Shown: one piece after another, positions 1-8,517 of the stretch
Position numbering within the stretch: position 1 is the stretch's first letter
Layout: every line of letters starts with the position of its first letter
Assembly: GCF_014224355.1 (NCBI RefSeq)
Contig: NZ_VNWP01000001.1
Location: forward strand, 62,001 to 126,000
Length of the DNA stretch: 64,000 bases
Origin: Synechococcus sp. BSA11S
GTDB taxonomy: Bacteria; Cyanobacteriota; Cyanobacteriia; PCC-6307; Cyanobiaceae
Reading direction: 5' to 3'
Position numbers and translations under genes: made by a program
The notes under the pieces: model-generated
Told to the model about the DNA's origin: nothing
What the model saw: only the letters and a program-made list of their open reading frames with translations
The model's database searches: none

Positions 1-22
1 CGTGGCTTCCGCTGGGGCTGGG

Positions 23-1603
23 TCAGCCCGATGCCACGCGCCGGCGGGCGCCGTAGTGCTCCACCAGCAGTTCCTCCATCACGTCGGGCAGCTGGCTGAG
101 GGGCACGACTTTGTCGTGCAGGGTCGCCAGTTTCGGGTCGGCGTCCATGCTGCCGCCCAGAAAGATCTTGGCGGCCTCCACCATCTGGCCATCCACCCGG
201 GTCTTGGCGCCCATCAGGCCGATCTGGCCCATGTAGGGCTGGCCGCAGGCATTGGGGCAGCCGGTCCAGTGGCTGCGCACCCCATGGGGTAACTCCAGGC
301 GCCGCTCCAGTTCCTCGACCACCGCCTGGGCCGTGCTCTTGGTGGGAATCAGGGCAAAGCTGCAGTACCGGTTGCCGGTGCAGCTCACCGCTTCGGCCTG
401 CAGAGGCCCCGGGCTCACCTGGAAGCGCTCCAGCAGGGGCTCCTGCAGCAGCGCATCCAGCCTGCCTTCGGGCACATCGGCGATCAGGGCGTTCTGGCTT
501 TCGCTCAGCCTCAGCTCGCCGCTGCCGTATTCCCGGGCCAGTCGGGCCAGCTCCAGCATGCTGGCCGCATCCAGGCGGCCCATCGGCACGTGCAGACCGA
601 CCCAGTGCAGGCCCTCCTGCTTCTGAGCGTGGACACCGCAGATGTCACGCGGGGCCCGACAGACCAGGTGGGCCCCGTCGTGGGATGGCGTGGCGGCGGC
701 TTCCTCCGCACCCACGTAGTCCGCGAAGCTCTCCAGCACCTGGGATCGGTAATTCTCCAGGCCGAGGGCATCAATCATGTACATCAACCGTGCCTTGTTG
801 CGGCTCTCGCGGCTGCCTTCCCGTTCGTAGTGCCGCAGCACCGCCAGACTGAACGCAGGCAGCTGCTCGCCCCGCAGCCAGAGCCCCAGGGGGATGGCCA
901 GCTCGTTGCGCTGGGCGGAGAAGAAGCCGCCCACCATCACCGTGAAGCCCAGCTCCCCGTTGTGATGAGCTGGCAAAAAGGCCAGATCGTTGTGCAGCAG
1001 GAAGCTGTCGGGCGCTCCACCCACCGCCACGTTGAACTTGCGGGGGAGGTTCCGGGGGCCGCCGGGGCCCAGCAGGGTCGCCTGGATGGCGCTCACCAGG
1101 GGGCGGGTGTCGATCAATTCCTCAGGATCCAGCCCGGCCAGAGGATTGCCGGTGACATTCCGGGGGTTGTCGTGGCCCGACTGGCGGGTGGTGAGCCCCA
1201 CCGTCTCCAGGGCGCTCAACAGCGGGGCCATGTCCTCCAGCAGCAATCCCCGCAGCTGGATGTTCTGGCGCGTGGTGATGTCGGCACTGCCGTGCTCGCC
1301 GCAGCGATCGACCGCATCCGCCAGCACCTCCAGCTGATCGGCGCTGATCACCCCATTGGGGGTGCGCAGACGCAACATGAAGCGCCCCGGCGTGACGGGC
1401 CGGAAGAAAATGCCCAGCCACTTGAGATGGATCGTGAGGGTGGCCTCATCCAGGGATTCCCATCCCTCCCTGCCGAGCTCCGCCAGGCGTGGTGCCAGAT
1501 CCAGCCCGCAGGCCTCGGCCTTGGCCTGCTCGAGTTTGGAGAGTTTGCGCTCGGATGGAGCCTGGCCCATGGCCGTTGGCGCATCAGGGCTGTCAGCGGC
1601 CAT
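23..1603 (-). CDS. nirA: Ferredoxin-nitrite reductase NirA
   Basis: This enzyme reduces nitrite to ammonium in the cytoplasm with six electrons from reduced ferredoxin, the second step of nitrate assimilation. The 526-residue protein shows the duplicated nitrite/sulfite reductase fold, with a ferredoxin-like half near residues 60-130 and again in the second half. The siroheme/4Fe-4S ligands are seen as CTGNRYC followed by CPNAC about 35 residues later. It lacks the C-terminal ferredoxin extension of some cyanobacterial NirA proteins. Neighbours narM, narB, nrtP and Moco genes favour nitrite over sulfite reductase. The ATG start leaves a full-length protein. Confidence 0.95.
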   Translation of the reverse strand: MAADSPDAPTAMGQAPSERKLSKLEQAKAEACGLDLAPRLAELGREGWESLDEATLTIHLKWLGIFFRPVTPGRFMLRLRTPNGVISADQLEVLADAVDRCGEHGSADITTRQNIQLRGLLLEDMAPLLSALETVGLTTRQSGHDNPRNVTGNPLAGLDPEELIDTRPLVSAIQATLLGPGGPRNLPRKFNVAVGGAPDSFLLHNDLAFLPAHHNGELGFTVMVGGFFSAQRNELAIPLGLWLRGEQLPAFSLAVLRHYEREGSRESRNKARLMYMIDALGLENYRSQVLESFADYVGAEEAAATPSHDGAHLVCRAPRDICGVHAQKQEGLHWVGLHVPMGRLDAASMLELARLAREYGSGELRLSESQNALIADVPEGRLDALLQEPLLERFQVSPGPLQAEAVSCTGNRYCSFALIPTKSTAQAVVEELERRLELPHGVRSHWTGCPNACGQPYMGQIGLMGAKTRVDGQMVEAAKIFLGGSMDADPKLATLHDKVVPLSQLPDVMEELLVEHYGARRRVASG

Positions 1604-1700
1604 GGGGGCTTAAACGAGGAGAACGTTCCGTTCATCCTCAGCTGTTGAAGGCGGCAGGCCTGTGGCCGTGGCTACGACGGCTTCAGGTCTGCTCAGGTCT

Positions 1701-1898
1701 TCAGCGCTCGCCCAGGGTCTGCCAGAGGGTGGAAGGATGAGCCACGACAGGCGCCACCCCGGAGTCGCTCGATGACCCGCGGGAGGTGGAGACCACCAGC
1801 TGAACCGCGAGGGAGCCGAGCACGAACATGCCCAGGAAAGCCGTTGCCAGGCGCAGGGGGCGATCCTGTGACCGGGTCAGAGAAGACAGTGCCGCCAT
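1701..1898 (-). CDS. Small single-pass membrane protein upstream of nirA
   Basis: A 65-residue reading frame begins at an ATG (MAALSSLTRSQ) and contains one clear hydrophobic segment (residues about 15-36, LRLATAFLGMFVLGSLAVQL), then a Ser-rich polar tail. I do not recognise the family. It lies 97 bases upstream of nirA on the same strand and could be cotranscribed with it. The frame stays open upstream for another 87 codons, but that part looks like non-coding translation, so the internal ATG is preferred. It could be spurious. Confidence 0.4.
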   Translation of the reverse strand: MAALSSLTRSQDRPLRLATAFLGMFVLGSLAVQLVVSTSRGSSSDSGVAPVVAHPSTLWQTLGER

Positions 1899-2298
1899 GA
1901 CAGGAAATGGACCATTGGACCCAATCAGTATGGGAAAGCCGGCCCCTGCAGGCCTCGTGGCGACGGCCACCATTCGGTGGCATGAACTGAGCTCGAGAGC
2001 CGCTGCTCGACCGTGATCAGGCCATGGGCCATGCCCAGCAGCAGTCCCAGGCAGGCAGCGAAACGCATCGCTATGACTGAACCGATTCAGACAACCTCCC
2101 CGATCGCGAGGGGGTTGCGATGCAGCGGTTGGTACGGAAGTTCGAGGCCAGAGGCCCACTCCAGGTCAATCAACAAAATTTTGTATCTGTTGATACTTCT
2201 TTGTGCCAGGGATGCGGCACCTGCCCTCCTGGCTCCATCCCTGGCCGCAGAGGGCGGTGCCACAATCGAGTCCTGACCTTCCTCAATCGGTGCTTCTG
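1899..2298. other. Intergenic region between nirA side and TrpD2-like gene
   Basis: About 400 bases separate the small nirA-side gene from the divergent TrpD2-like gene. The only strong signal is a perfect GTA-N8-TAC motif in an AT-rich patch (2171-2203). Other frames crossing the region look like shadows. Confidence 0.5.
2183..2196. promoter_or_regulatory. Candidate NtcA-binding site (GTA-N8-TAC)
   Basis: GTATCTGTTGATAC matches the palindromic consensus of NtcA, the cyanobacterial nitrogen regulator, exactly and sits in a locally AT-rich patch between divergent nitrate genes. It could serve nirA to the left or the TrpD2-narM pair to the right. No convincing -10 hexamer lies 22-23 bases away on either side, so the site is plausible but the promoter it drives is undefined. 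Confidence 0.6.
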
Positions 2299-3405
2299 AT
2301 GCCGCCCATGGCCACGCCATCGACGACATCTGATCTCCAGCACGATCCAGCCACGGCGATCAAGCTGCCGGCCCGCGAGCGGTTCAAGCAGCTGCTGCGC
2401 CGGATCGGAAGTGGGGAGCACACCAGTTCCGGACTGACTCGGGCGGAGGCCCAGGAGGCCCTGGAGCTGATGCTCACCGCTCAGGCCAGTCCAGCCCAGA
2501 TCGGCGCCTTCCTGATCGCTCACCGCATCCGCAGGCCTGAGCCCCAGGAGCTTGCCGGCATGCTCGACCTCTATCACCGGCTGGGCCCGAACCTCAGCAC
2601 CGAGCGGCGGGCCATCTGCTTCGGCATCCCCTTCGACGGCCGCAGCCGCACGGCCCCCGTGTACCCCCTCACCGCCCTGGTGCTGGCCGCGGCAGGGATT
2701 CCCGTGGTGCTGCAGGGCGCAGGGCGGATGCCGGTCAAGTACGGGGTCACGGCCATGGAGCTCTTCAGGGGCCTTGGCCTGAATCTGCTGGGTCTGGATC
2801 TGGGATCCGTGCAGCTGGGACTTGATCAGCACGGGCTGGCTCTCCTCCACCAGCCTGAGCATTTCCCGCTGGCGGAAGCGCTCAACCAGTACCGGGAAGA
2901 GCTGGGCAAGCGCCCCCCCGTGGCCAGCCTCGAGCTGCTCTGGACCGCCCACCGGGGGGATCACCTGATGGTGAGTGGTTTTGTGCACCCCCCCACCGAA
3001 GCCCGGGCCTGGAAGTCTCTGCTGCTCTGCGGTGAGACGGATCTGATCACCGTCAAGGGCCTGGAGGGAAGCACGGATCTTCCCAACAGCCGGGCCTGCA
3101 TCACCGCCAGGGTGCGCCATGGAGAGATGGAGCGATTGATCCTTCACCCCCGCGACCATGGCTGCTACGAATCCGACGCCCCCTGGATCGATCTCGAGAG
3201 CTGGGCCCCGCAGGCGCGGGCGGCGCTGGGCGGCGCTGGGCCTCTGCGGGCACCGTTGCTCTGGAACGCCGGCGCCTATCTCTGGCTGGCGGGCCGGGCT
3301 CCTGATCTCCAGGAGGGGCTCCAAATGGCGCGAGAGCTTCTGAGCAATGGCTCGGTTCTGGCGAAGCTCGACGAGCTGATCGCCTGGAGAAGCCATGCCT
3401 CCTGA
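2299..3405 (+). CDS. TrpD2/YbiB-like anthranilate phosphoribosyltransferase homologue
   Basis: The 368-residue protein has the helical N-terminal and alpha/beta C-terminal layout of the TrpD/nucleoside phosphorylase fold. True TrpD has a phosphate-binding GTGGD loop and a KHGNR motif. Here the matching positions read PFDGRSRTAP and LQGAGR, so the catalytic loops are changed, as in the TrpD2 (YbiB) group, members of which bind nucleic acid rather than make tryptophan. It overlaps narM by 11 bases, so a role linked to nitrate use is likely but unknown. The start may be 2299 or the ATG at 2308. Confidence 0.75.
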   Translation: MPPMATPSTTSDLQHDPATAIKLPARERFKQLLRRIGSGEHTSSGLTRAEAQEALELMLTAQASPAQIGAFLIAHRIRRPEPQELAGMLDLYHRLGPNLSTERRAICFGIPFDGRSRTAPVYPLTALVLAAAGIPVVLQGAGRMPVKYGVTAMELFRGLGLNLLGLDLGSVQLGLDQHGLALLHQPEHFPLAEALNQYREELGKRPPVASLELLWTAHRGDHLMVSGFVHPPTEARAWKSLLLCGETDLITVKGLEGSTDLPNSRACITARVRHGEMERLILHPRDHGCYESDAPWIDLESWAPQARAALGGAGPLRAPLLWNAGAYLWLAGRAPDLQEGLQMARELLSNGSVLAKLDELIAWRSHAS

Positions 3406-3865
3406 GCCCACCAGCCAGGCCAGTCGCTGCTTCGCGTTTGAGCGTGACCTGATCGGGAACTGGCGCTGCATCCCCCTCTGCCTGCGGCGGAAGCTCGACC
3501 TGGCCGGCATCAAACTGCGCCTCACCCACTGGCTCACCCTTGATCAGGCCCAGCGTCAGGAGCTGGTGCTCTGGCCCGACGGGCCCGACGATCTGCGTGC
3601 CATGGCCGACCACATCCGTGCGCTCACCCGCCCGATGGCAGAGGGAGAGGCCAGGGATCTGCCGCCGGTGTTCGCCGAGCCCTGGCAGGGGGCAGCCGCC
3701 CCTCCAGAGCCCGTGCTGCAGGCGGCCGCCGCCCTGGGGAAGCCTCTCAGCCTGGCTGAATGGCATGGCCTGGGCGAGTTGGAGCGGTTTGCGCTCTGCA
3801 AGCTGGCCCGCCCGGGCCACGACCATCACAACCTGCCGGCGGCCTTGCTGGAAGTGCTCGACTGA
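3395..3865 (+). CDS. narM: Nitrate reductase-associated protein NarM
   Basis: This 156-residue soluble protein matches the cyanobacterial NarM family, which is required for active NarB in Synechococcus-type organisms, probably by helping its maturation. Recognisable features are the FAFERDLIGNWRCIPLCLRRKLD segment in parts (FAFE, CIPL, RRKLD) near the N-terminus and a Pro-rich middle. It starts inside the TrpD2-like gene (11-base overlap), suggesting coupled translation, and its 3' end overlaps the convergent narB 3' end by 40 bases. Confidence 0.85.
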   Translation: MPPEPTSQASRCFAFERDLIGNWRCIPLCLRRKLDLAGIKLRLTHWLTLDQAQRQELVLWPDGPDDLRAMADHIRALTRPMAEGEARDLPPVFAEPWQGAAAPPEPVLQAAAALGKPLSLAEWHGLGELERFALCKLARPGHDHHNLPAALLEVLD

Positions 3866-6030
3866 GGGGCGGGGACCACGCGCACGGCCGTGGCCTTGAG
3901 TTCCGGCTGGCCAGACACCTGGCAGGCCTGCTCGTGCATCAGGGCATTGGCCTCGCAGGCCCCCTCCTGCATGAAACCCCAGTGCATCGGCAGAAAGACG
4001 GTTCCCGGCCGGATGCGATCCGTGATCAACACCTTGGTGACCAGGCTGGCCCGGCGTGAGCTCACAGCCGCCATCCAATTCTGCTCGAGGCCAAGGTCAA
4101 GGGCGTCATCGGGATGGATTTCCAGCAGGGGTTCGGGGTGCATGGACATCAGCCGAGGCACCTTCGCCGTGCGCGTCATGGTGTGCCACTGGCCGAGGTA
4201 GCGGCCAACGGTGAGCACCAGGGGGAACGTGTCGCAGGGGGGCTCAGCCAGGCCCAGGGGATGTTCGGCGATGAAGCGGGCCCGGCCGGAGGGGGTGGGG
4301 AAGACCCAGTTCTCGTAAAGGCGCTTGGCCTCGGCTGTCGGGGTGCTGCCGGCGGGGTAAGGCCACTGCTGCGGCCCCTCTGCCTGGAGCAGTTGATGGC
4401 TCAGCCCCGAGAGGTCACAGAGTCGCCCCGCGGTGAGTGCGGCCAGCTCGTCGTAAACCTGATCGGCCGAATCGAAGCTGAACTGGCTCTCGAATCCGAG
4501 GCGCCGGCCCACGGCGGCGAACACCTGCCAGTCAGGCCTGGCCTGTCCGGGAGGGCGCCGGAACTCCGGGCAGAGGGTGACCCGGCGCTCTGAGTTGGTC
4601 ATGGTGCCGCGCTTCTCGCTCCATTGGGCCGCCGGCAGCAGCAGGTGCGCGTACTCGGCCGTCTCGGTGCCGGCGTAGGCCTCGCTGAGCACGACCAGAG
4701 GGCAGCGCTCGACGGCGGCCTTGACGCGCCCCAGGTTGGGCATGCTCACCAGGGGGTTGGTGGCGGCCACCCACCAGAGGTCGAGATCGCCCCGCTCCAT
4801 GGCTTCCACCTGCTGCCAGGCGCTCAGTCCGGGCCGAGGGGAGATGGATCCCATCGGGAAACCCCAGGCTCGCTCCACCTCCTGCCGGTGCGTCTGATCC
4901 GTGACCACCCGGTAGCCCGGCAGCAGATGGGCCAGGCCGCCGGCCTCGCGGCCCCCCATGGCGTTGGGTTGCCCCGTGAGCGAAAAGGGCCCCGCCCCCG
5001 GGCGTCCGATCTGGCCGGTGAGCAGATGGAGGTTGACGATGCCCGACACCGTGGCCGTTCCCTCCACGCTTTGATTCACCCCCATCGACCAGAGGCTGAG
5101 CACGGAATGGGCGGAGCCAAAGAGGCTGGCCAACCCACGAAGGTCGGCTTCCTCGATGCCGCAGATCCCCGCGACCCTGGCCGGGGTCCAGGCCTGGACG
5201 ATGGTGGCGAAGCCCTCGAAGCCCTCGGTGGCCTCATCGATGAAGTCGTGGTCGACCCTGGTCCGGCGCAGGAGCAGGTGGGCGATGCCGTGCAGCAGGA
5301 CCAGATCGGTTCCGGGCCGGATGGCCAGATGTCGATCAGCCGCGTCGGAAGTGGCCGTGGATCGGGGATCCACCACCACGATCTTCAGCTTCCGGGGTTG
5401 ACGCTTCTTGCGCTTGAGCAACCGCTGAAACAACACCGGGTGACAGTCCGCGGTGTTGGTGCCGATCAGAACGGCCAGATCACAGTGGTCGATGTCGTCG
5501 TAGCAGCAGGGGGGGCCATCCGATCCCAGGCTGCGGGTGTAACCGGCCACAGCTGAACTCATGCACAGCCGGGAGTTGGCATCGAAATTGTTGGAGCCAA
5601 TGGCTCCCTTCATCAATTTCTGAGCAACGTAATAATCTTCCGTGTGAAACTGACCGGAGCCATAGATTGCGATGGCGTCAGGGCCTTTGGCCTTCAAGGT
5701 CTGCTGGATCCGGCCGGCAATCAGATCCAGGGCCTCATCCCAGCTGATCGGGGTGAAGGGATCCTGGAGTGATCGCCTGTGCAGAGGGACCTCCAGGCGG
5801 GAGGCATCCAGGGTCTCCCCGACCGTTGCCCCTTTGATGCACACCTGCCCGTGACTGGAGGGATGGAGGCGATCCCCACGTACCCCCCAGATCGGCAGGC
5901 CCTCCTCATTCCTCCGGGTGAGTTGCTTCTTGGCTGCCGGGGGCAGCATCTCCAGACCACACCCCACACCGCAGTAGGGGCATTGGGAGCGCACGGTGGC
6001 AGGGTCTTGCTGTGTCAAGAAAGGGACCAC
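3826..6030 (-). CDS. narB: Ferredoxin-dependent assimilatory nitrate reductase NarB
   Basis: NarB reduces nitrate to nitrite with ferredoxin electrons. The 734-residue protein starts with the 4Fe-4S motif CPYCGVGC and the later fourth ligand in GQVCIKG. The probable molybdenum-ligand cysteine is in NSRLCMSS. The bis-MGD cofactor-binding and C-terminal molybdopterin-dinucleotide domains follow, and the length is normal for NarB. It needs the Moco genes mobA and moaA found nearby and the accessory protein NarM encoded convergently. It lies 43 bases downstream of nrtP and is probably cotranscribed with it. Confidence 0.95.
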   Translation of the reverse strand: MVPFLTQQDPATVRSQCPYCGVGCGLEMLPPAAKKQLTRRNEEGLPIWGVRGDRLHPSSHGQVCIKGATVGETLDASRLEVPLHRRSLQDPFTPISWDEALDLIAGRIQQTLKAKGPDAIAIYGSGQFHTEDYYVAQKLMKGAIGSNNFDANSRLCMSSAVAGYTRSLGSDGPPCCYDDIDHCDLAVLIGTNTADCHPVLFQRLLKRKKRQPRKLKIVVVDPRSTATSDAADRHLAIRPGTDLVLLHGIAHLLLRRTRVDHDFIDEATEGFEGFATIVQAWTPARVAGICGIEEADLRGLASLFGSAHSVLSLWSMGVNQSVEGTATVSGIVNLHLLTGQIGRPGAGPFSLTGQPNAMGGREAGGLAHLLPGYRVVTDQTHRQEVERAWGFPMGSISPRPGLSAWQQVEAMERGDLDLWWVAATNPLVSMPNLGRVKAAVERCPLVVLSEAYAGTETAEYAHLLLPAAQWSEKRGTMTNSERRVTLCPEFRRPPGQARPDWQVFAAVGRRLGFESQFSFDSADQVYDELAALTAGRLCDLSGLSHQLLQAEGPQQWPYPAGSTPTAEAKRLYENWVFPTPSGRARFIAEHPLGLAEPPCDTFPLVLTVGRYLGQWHTMTRTAKVPRLMSMHPEPLLEIHPDDALDLGLEQNWMAAVSSRRASLVTKVLITDRIRPGTVFLPMHWGFMQEGACEANALMHEQACQVSGQPELKATAVRVVPAPQSSTSSKAAGRL

Positions 6031-6073
6031 CAGCCCGGCAGAAACGGAAGGGAAGGACCTGATCCAGCTGGAC

Positions 6074-7630
6074 TCAGACCGCTTCTTTGAGCATCATCTC
6101 TCCTTCGTGCTGCTCATCGAAGGATCCCTTCGGCTCCTTGAGGAAGAAGTAGCACATCAGGCCGACGACGAGACCGGCGATGCCCAGCACCTGGAAGAAG
6201 GCACTGTTGGAGGCGGCGACGATGGCCGGGGTGGGCTCTCCTGCCTCCCCTCCCATCCAGATGGGGAGCAGGCTGTAAATGGTGAGATAAGCCACAGCTC
6301 CAACATTTCCGTAGGCTCCCACCATCCCGGCGATCTGCCCGGTCACCCGTCGCTTCACCAGGGGCACGATGGCGAAGGTGGATCCTTCCCCAGCCTGCAC
6401 GAAGAACGAACAACCCATGGTCAGGATCAGCGCGAGCAGGATTCCTGCCGTACCAATGAAGGTGCCGGGCTTGATCATGCTCATCACCAGGTAGCCGATG
6501 CCAAGTCCGACGGTGAGGAATCCCATGGTCCTGCGCCTCGATCCAAGCCGGTCCGAGATCAGCCCGCCGGCCGGCCTGGCGACGAGATTCACGAAGGCAA
6601 AAGCGGAAGCCAGGATCCCTGCTGTGGCCTTGGGGAGCAGAAACGTCGTTTCGAAGAAGGTGGGAAGCATCGAGACCACAGCCAGCTCGGATCCGAAGTT
6701 GACGATGTAGGTGAGCTCAAGAATGGCCACCTGCTTGAATTCGTAGCGGTCGTCCTTGGGATAGGTGCGACCTCCGAAGACAAGATCCTTGTTGGTGCGT
6801 ACGATCCCGAGGGTCTGAACGACAAAGAAGGCCAGAATGAGCAGCAGGGCGATGGTGTAGCCGGTGTCATTCAGGAACTGGACTTTTTGCAGGCGCCAGG
6901 CCAGCACGCAGAGAATGGCCGCGAAAGGCACGTTCATGCCGATCAGACCCCAGAAGTCTTTGATGGAAGTGACTTCTAGCCCAGCGGTCTTGGCTGGCTT
7001 TTGGTAAATCTTGCCAGGGGGCGTGTCAGTGACATTGAAAAAATAAATAATCCCATACACAGCGGAAATAATGCCTGTGAGCGCAATAGCGCCCCGCCAG
7101 TTGAGAACAACGTCGCCGATCTGAGCGCCCCCGGAGAAAGACAGCCAGCCAGCAATGATCACCATGGTCAGTGCGGAGAAGGCTGAGCCGAAATTCCCCC
7201 ATCCGCCATAGATTCCTTCAGCCAGGCCGATTTCCTTGGGAGGGAACCATTCGGCCACCATGCGGATCCCGATCACAAATCCAGCTCCCACAATCGACAG
7301 CATCAGCCGTGCGATCACCAGCTGGCTGAAGTCCTGGGCGCTCGCAAACAGCAGGCAGGGGATGGCCGAGAAGACCAGGAGGGTGGAGTAGGTGGCTCTA
7401 GGCCCGAATTTGTCCAGCAGCATGCCGATCAGGATGCGCGCAGGGACGGTCAGGGCAACATTGCAGATGGCAAGGGTGCGGATCTGGGACAGGGAGAGCC
7501 CCATGTCGGCCTTGACGGTCGTGGCCAGTGGCGCAAGGTTGAACCAGACGACAAAGGTGAGAAAAAAGGCAAACCAGGTGAGATGAAGCGTCTTGTAACG
7601 CCCCTGGAGAGACCAGAGTTCACTGAGCAT
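6074..7630 (-). CDS. nrtP: Nitrate/nitrite permease, major facilitator type (NrtP/NarK family)
   Basis: A 518-residue inner-membrane transporter with about 12 hydrophobic helices. It belongs to the nitrate/nitrite porter branch of the major facilitator superfamily used for nitrate uptake by many Synechococcus-type cyanobacteria in place of the NrtABCD ABC system. Helix 5 carries the family-type sequence around GGWGNFGSAFS, and a second Gly-rich stretch (GMVGAYGNVGAVAY) occurs in helix 11. The long central loop between halves (about residues 205-300) is typical of NrtP. It heads the nrtP-narB unit, with an NtcA-type promoter in front. Confidence 0.92.
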   Translation of the reverse strand: MLSELWSLQGRYKTLHLTWFAFFLTFVVWFNLAPLATTVKADMGLSLSQIRTLAICNVALTVPARILIGMLLDKFGPRATYSTLLVFSAIPCLLFASAQDFSQLVIARLMLSIVGAGFVIGIRMVAEWFPPKEIGLAEGIYGGWGNFGSAFSALTMVIIAGWLSFSGGAQIGDVVLNWRGAIALTGIISAVYGIIYFFNVTDTPPGKIYQKPAKTAGLEVTSIKDFWGLIGMNVPFAAILCVLAWRLQKVQFLNDTGYTIALLLILAFFVVQTLGIVRTNKDLVFGGRTYPKDDRYEFKQVAILELTYIVNFGSELAVVSMLPTFFETTFLLPKATAGILASAFAFVNLVARPAGGLISDRLGSRRRTMGFLTVGLGIGYLVMSMIKPGTFIGTAGILLALILTMGCSFFVQAGEGSTFAIVPLVKRRVTGQIAGMVGAYGNVGAVAYLTIYSLLPIWMGGEAGEPTPAIVAASNSAFFQVLGIAGLVVGLMCYFFLKEPKGSFDEQHEGEMMLKEAV

Positions 7631-7941
7631 GAATCAATGCGTATCGAGTCCTGGCCTCAGGAAAAAGCGCTCAGGGGTTATTTCCGGCGCCGAATGCTAA
7701 CCGTTTGGGTATTTAAGGTTGTGTCGGCGATTCTTCCATGTGTATCTGGCTACGGAATGACAACTTCGCTGGATCATCCGTTGGACGGTTGTGACCTGCT
7801 GGGCTCGGCCTGTCCTCCTCCGCCGGCCGGCCCTGTGCCCATGGCTTCCATCAGTGAGCCTCATCAAACGCGGATTGATGCATAAGAAAAAGCCGCGTAG
7901 GGTTCGCTCACTGACCTCTCCGGCCGACGAGCCTGATCCCC
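7631..7941. other. Divergent intergenic region nrtP / psiE-like gene
   Basis: This 311-base region has no convincing gene. Its left half holds the NtcA-type promoter for nrtP. The right half, up to the TTG start of the PsiE-like gene, has an A-rich patch (7879-7896) but no clear promoter elements. Confidence 0.5.
7711..7753 (-). promoter_or_regulatory. Candidate NtcA-activated promoter of nrtP-narB
   Basis: Read on the minus strand, GTA-GCCAGATA-CAC (7753-7740) fits the NtcA half-sites with one change (TAC to CAC). It is followed 23 bases later by TTAAAT (7716-7711), the expected spacing to a -10 box in a class II NtcA promoter. A start about 7704 would give a leader near 75 bases. Confidence 0.55.
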
Positions 7942-8517
7942 TTGACCACAGCCATTTCCGACGCCCTTCAGCCGAGCGCCGCTGACCGGCCGCTCGCTCC
8001 GCCCCCAGGCCGGGTTCGCTGGTATCAGCAGTTCCGCCGCGTTCAGATCGTGCAATCCCTCGAGGCGATTCAGGATCTGATTGCTGTCTCCCTCTGTGTG
8101 GGCCTGTTCTGCGTGATGGTGCTGCAGATGCGCATCCTGTTCTCCACGCTGCTCTCAGCGCCCCAGTTTCACGCGATCACAGCCGACATCCTCTTCATCC
8201 TGATTCTGGTGGAGCTGTTTCGCCTGCTGATCATCTATCTGCAGGAGCAGCGGGTCTCCATCGGTGTGTCGGTGGAGATTGCGATCGTTTCGGTGTTGCG
8301 GGAGGTGATCGTGAACGGGGTGCTGGAGACCGACTGGCATCAGATCCTCGCGGTCTGCCTGTTCCTGGCCACCATGGCCCTGCTGATGGTGGTGCGGGTC
8401 TGGCTGCCTCCCACGTTCTCCGGAGTCGATCCGGAGGCGAAGGTGTCGGCGCGGATGAAGGCTGGGCATCCCTCGCGATCAGGGGCGGATCGCCTGCTTG
8501 GCGCACCGTGCCCATGA
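7942..8517 (+). CDS. PsiE-family membrane protein
   Basis: A 191-residue protein with four hydrophobic segments (about residues 42-67, 80-100, 106-122 and 133-152), resembling the phosphate-starvation-inducible PsiE family of unknown biochemical role. The start is a TTG. The next in-frame codons upstream reach a stop (7912-7914) with no better start. Its stop overlaps the mobA start in ATGA, so it is translationally coupled with the Moco genes, which suggests a role in nitrate or molybdate supply rather than phosphate, though this is inference. Confidence 0.7.
   Translation: MTTAISDALQPSAADRPLAPPPGRVRWYQQFRRVQIVQSLEAIQDLIAVSLCVGLFCVMVLQMRILFSTLLSAPQFHAITADILFILILVELFRLLIIYLQEQRVSIGVSVEIAIVSVLREVIVNGVLETDWHQILAVCLFLATMALLMVVRVWLPPTFSGVDPEAKVSARMKAGHPSRSGADRLLGAPCP

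Noticed and set aside
1662-1675. GTG-N8-TAC, a loose NtcA-like site just upstream of nirA
   Set aside because: It matches only the relaxed GT-N10-AC form, which is very frequent by chance, and no -10 box lies at the expected distance.
3220-3242. Tandem 10-base repeat GCGGCGCTGG in the TrpD2-like gene
   Set aside because: Only two copies, inside coding sequence and changing the frame product only locally; not a regulatory repeat.
2170-3537. 455-codon open frame antisense to the TrpD2-like gene
   Set aside because: Composition is rich in Gln, Gly, Arg and His as expected for a shadow frame, and it conflicts with two recognised genes.
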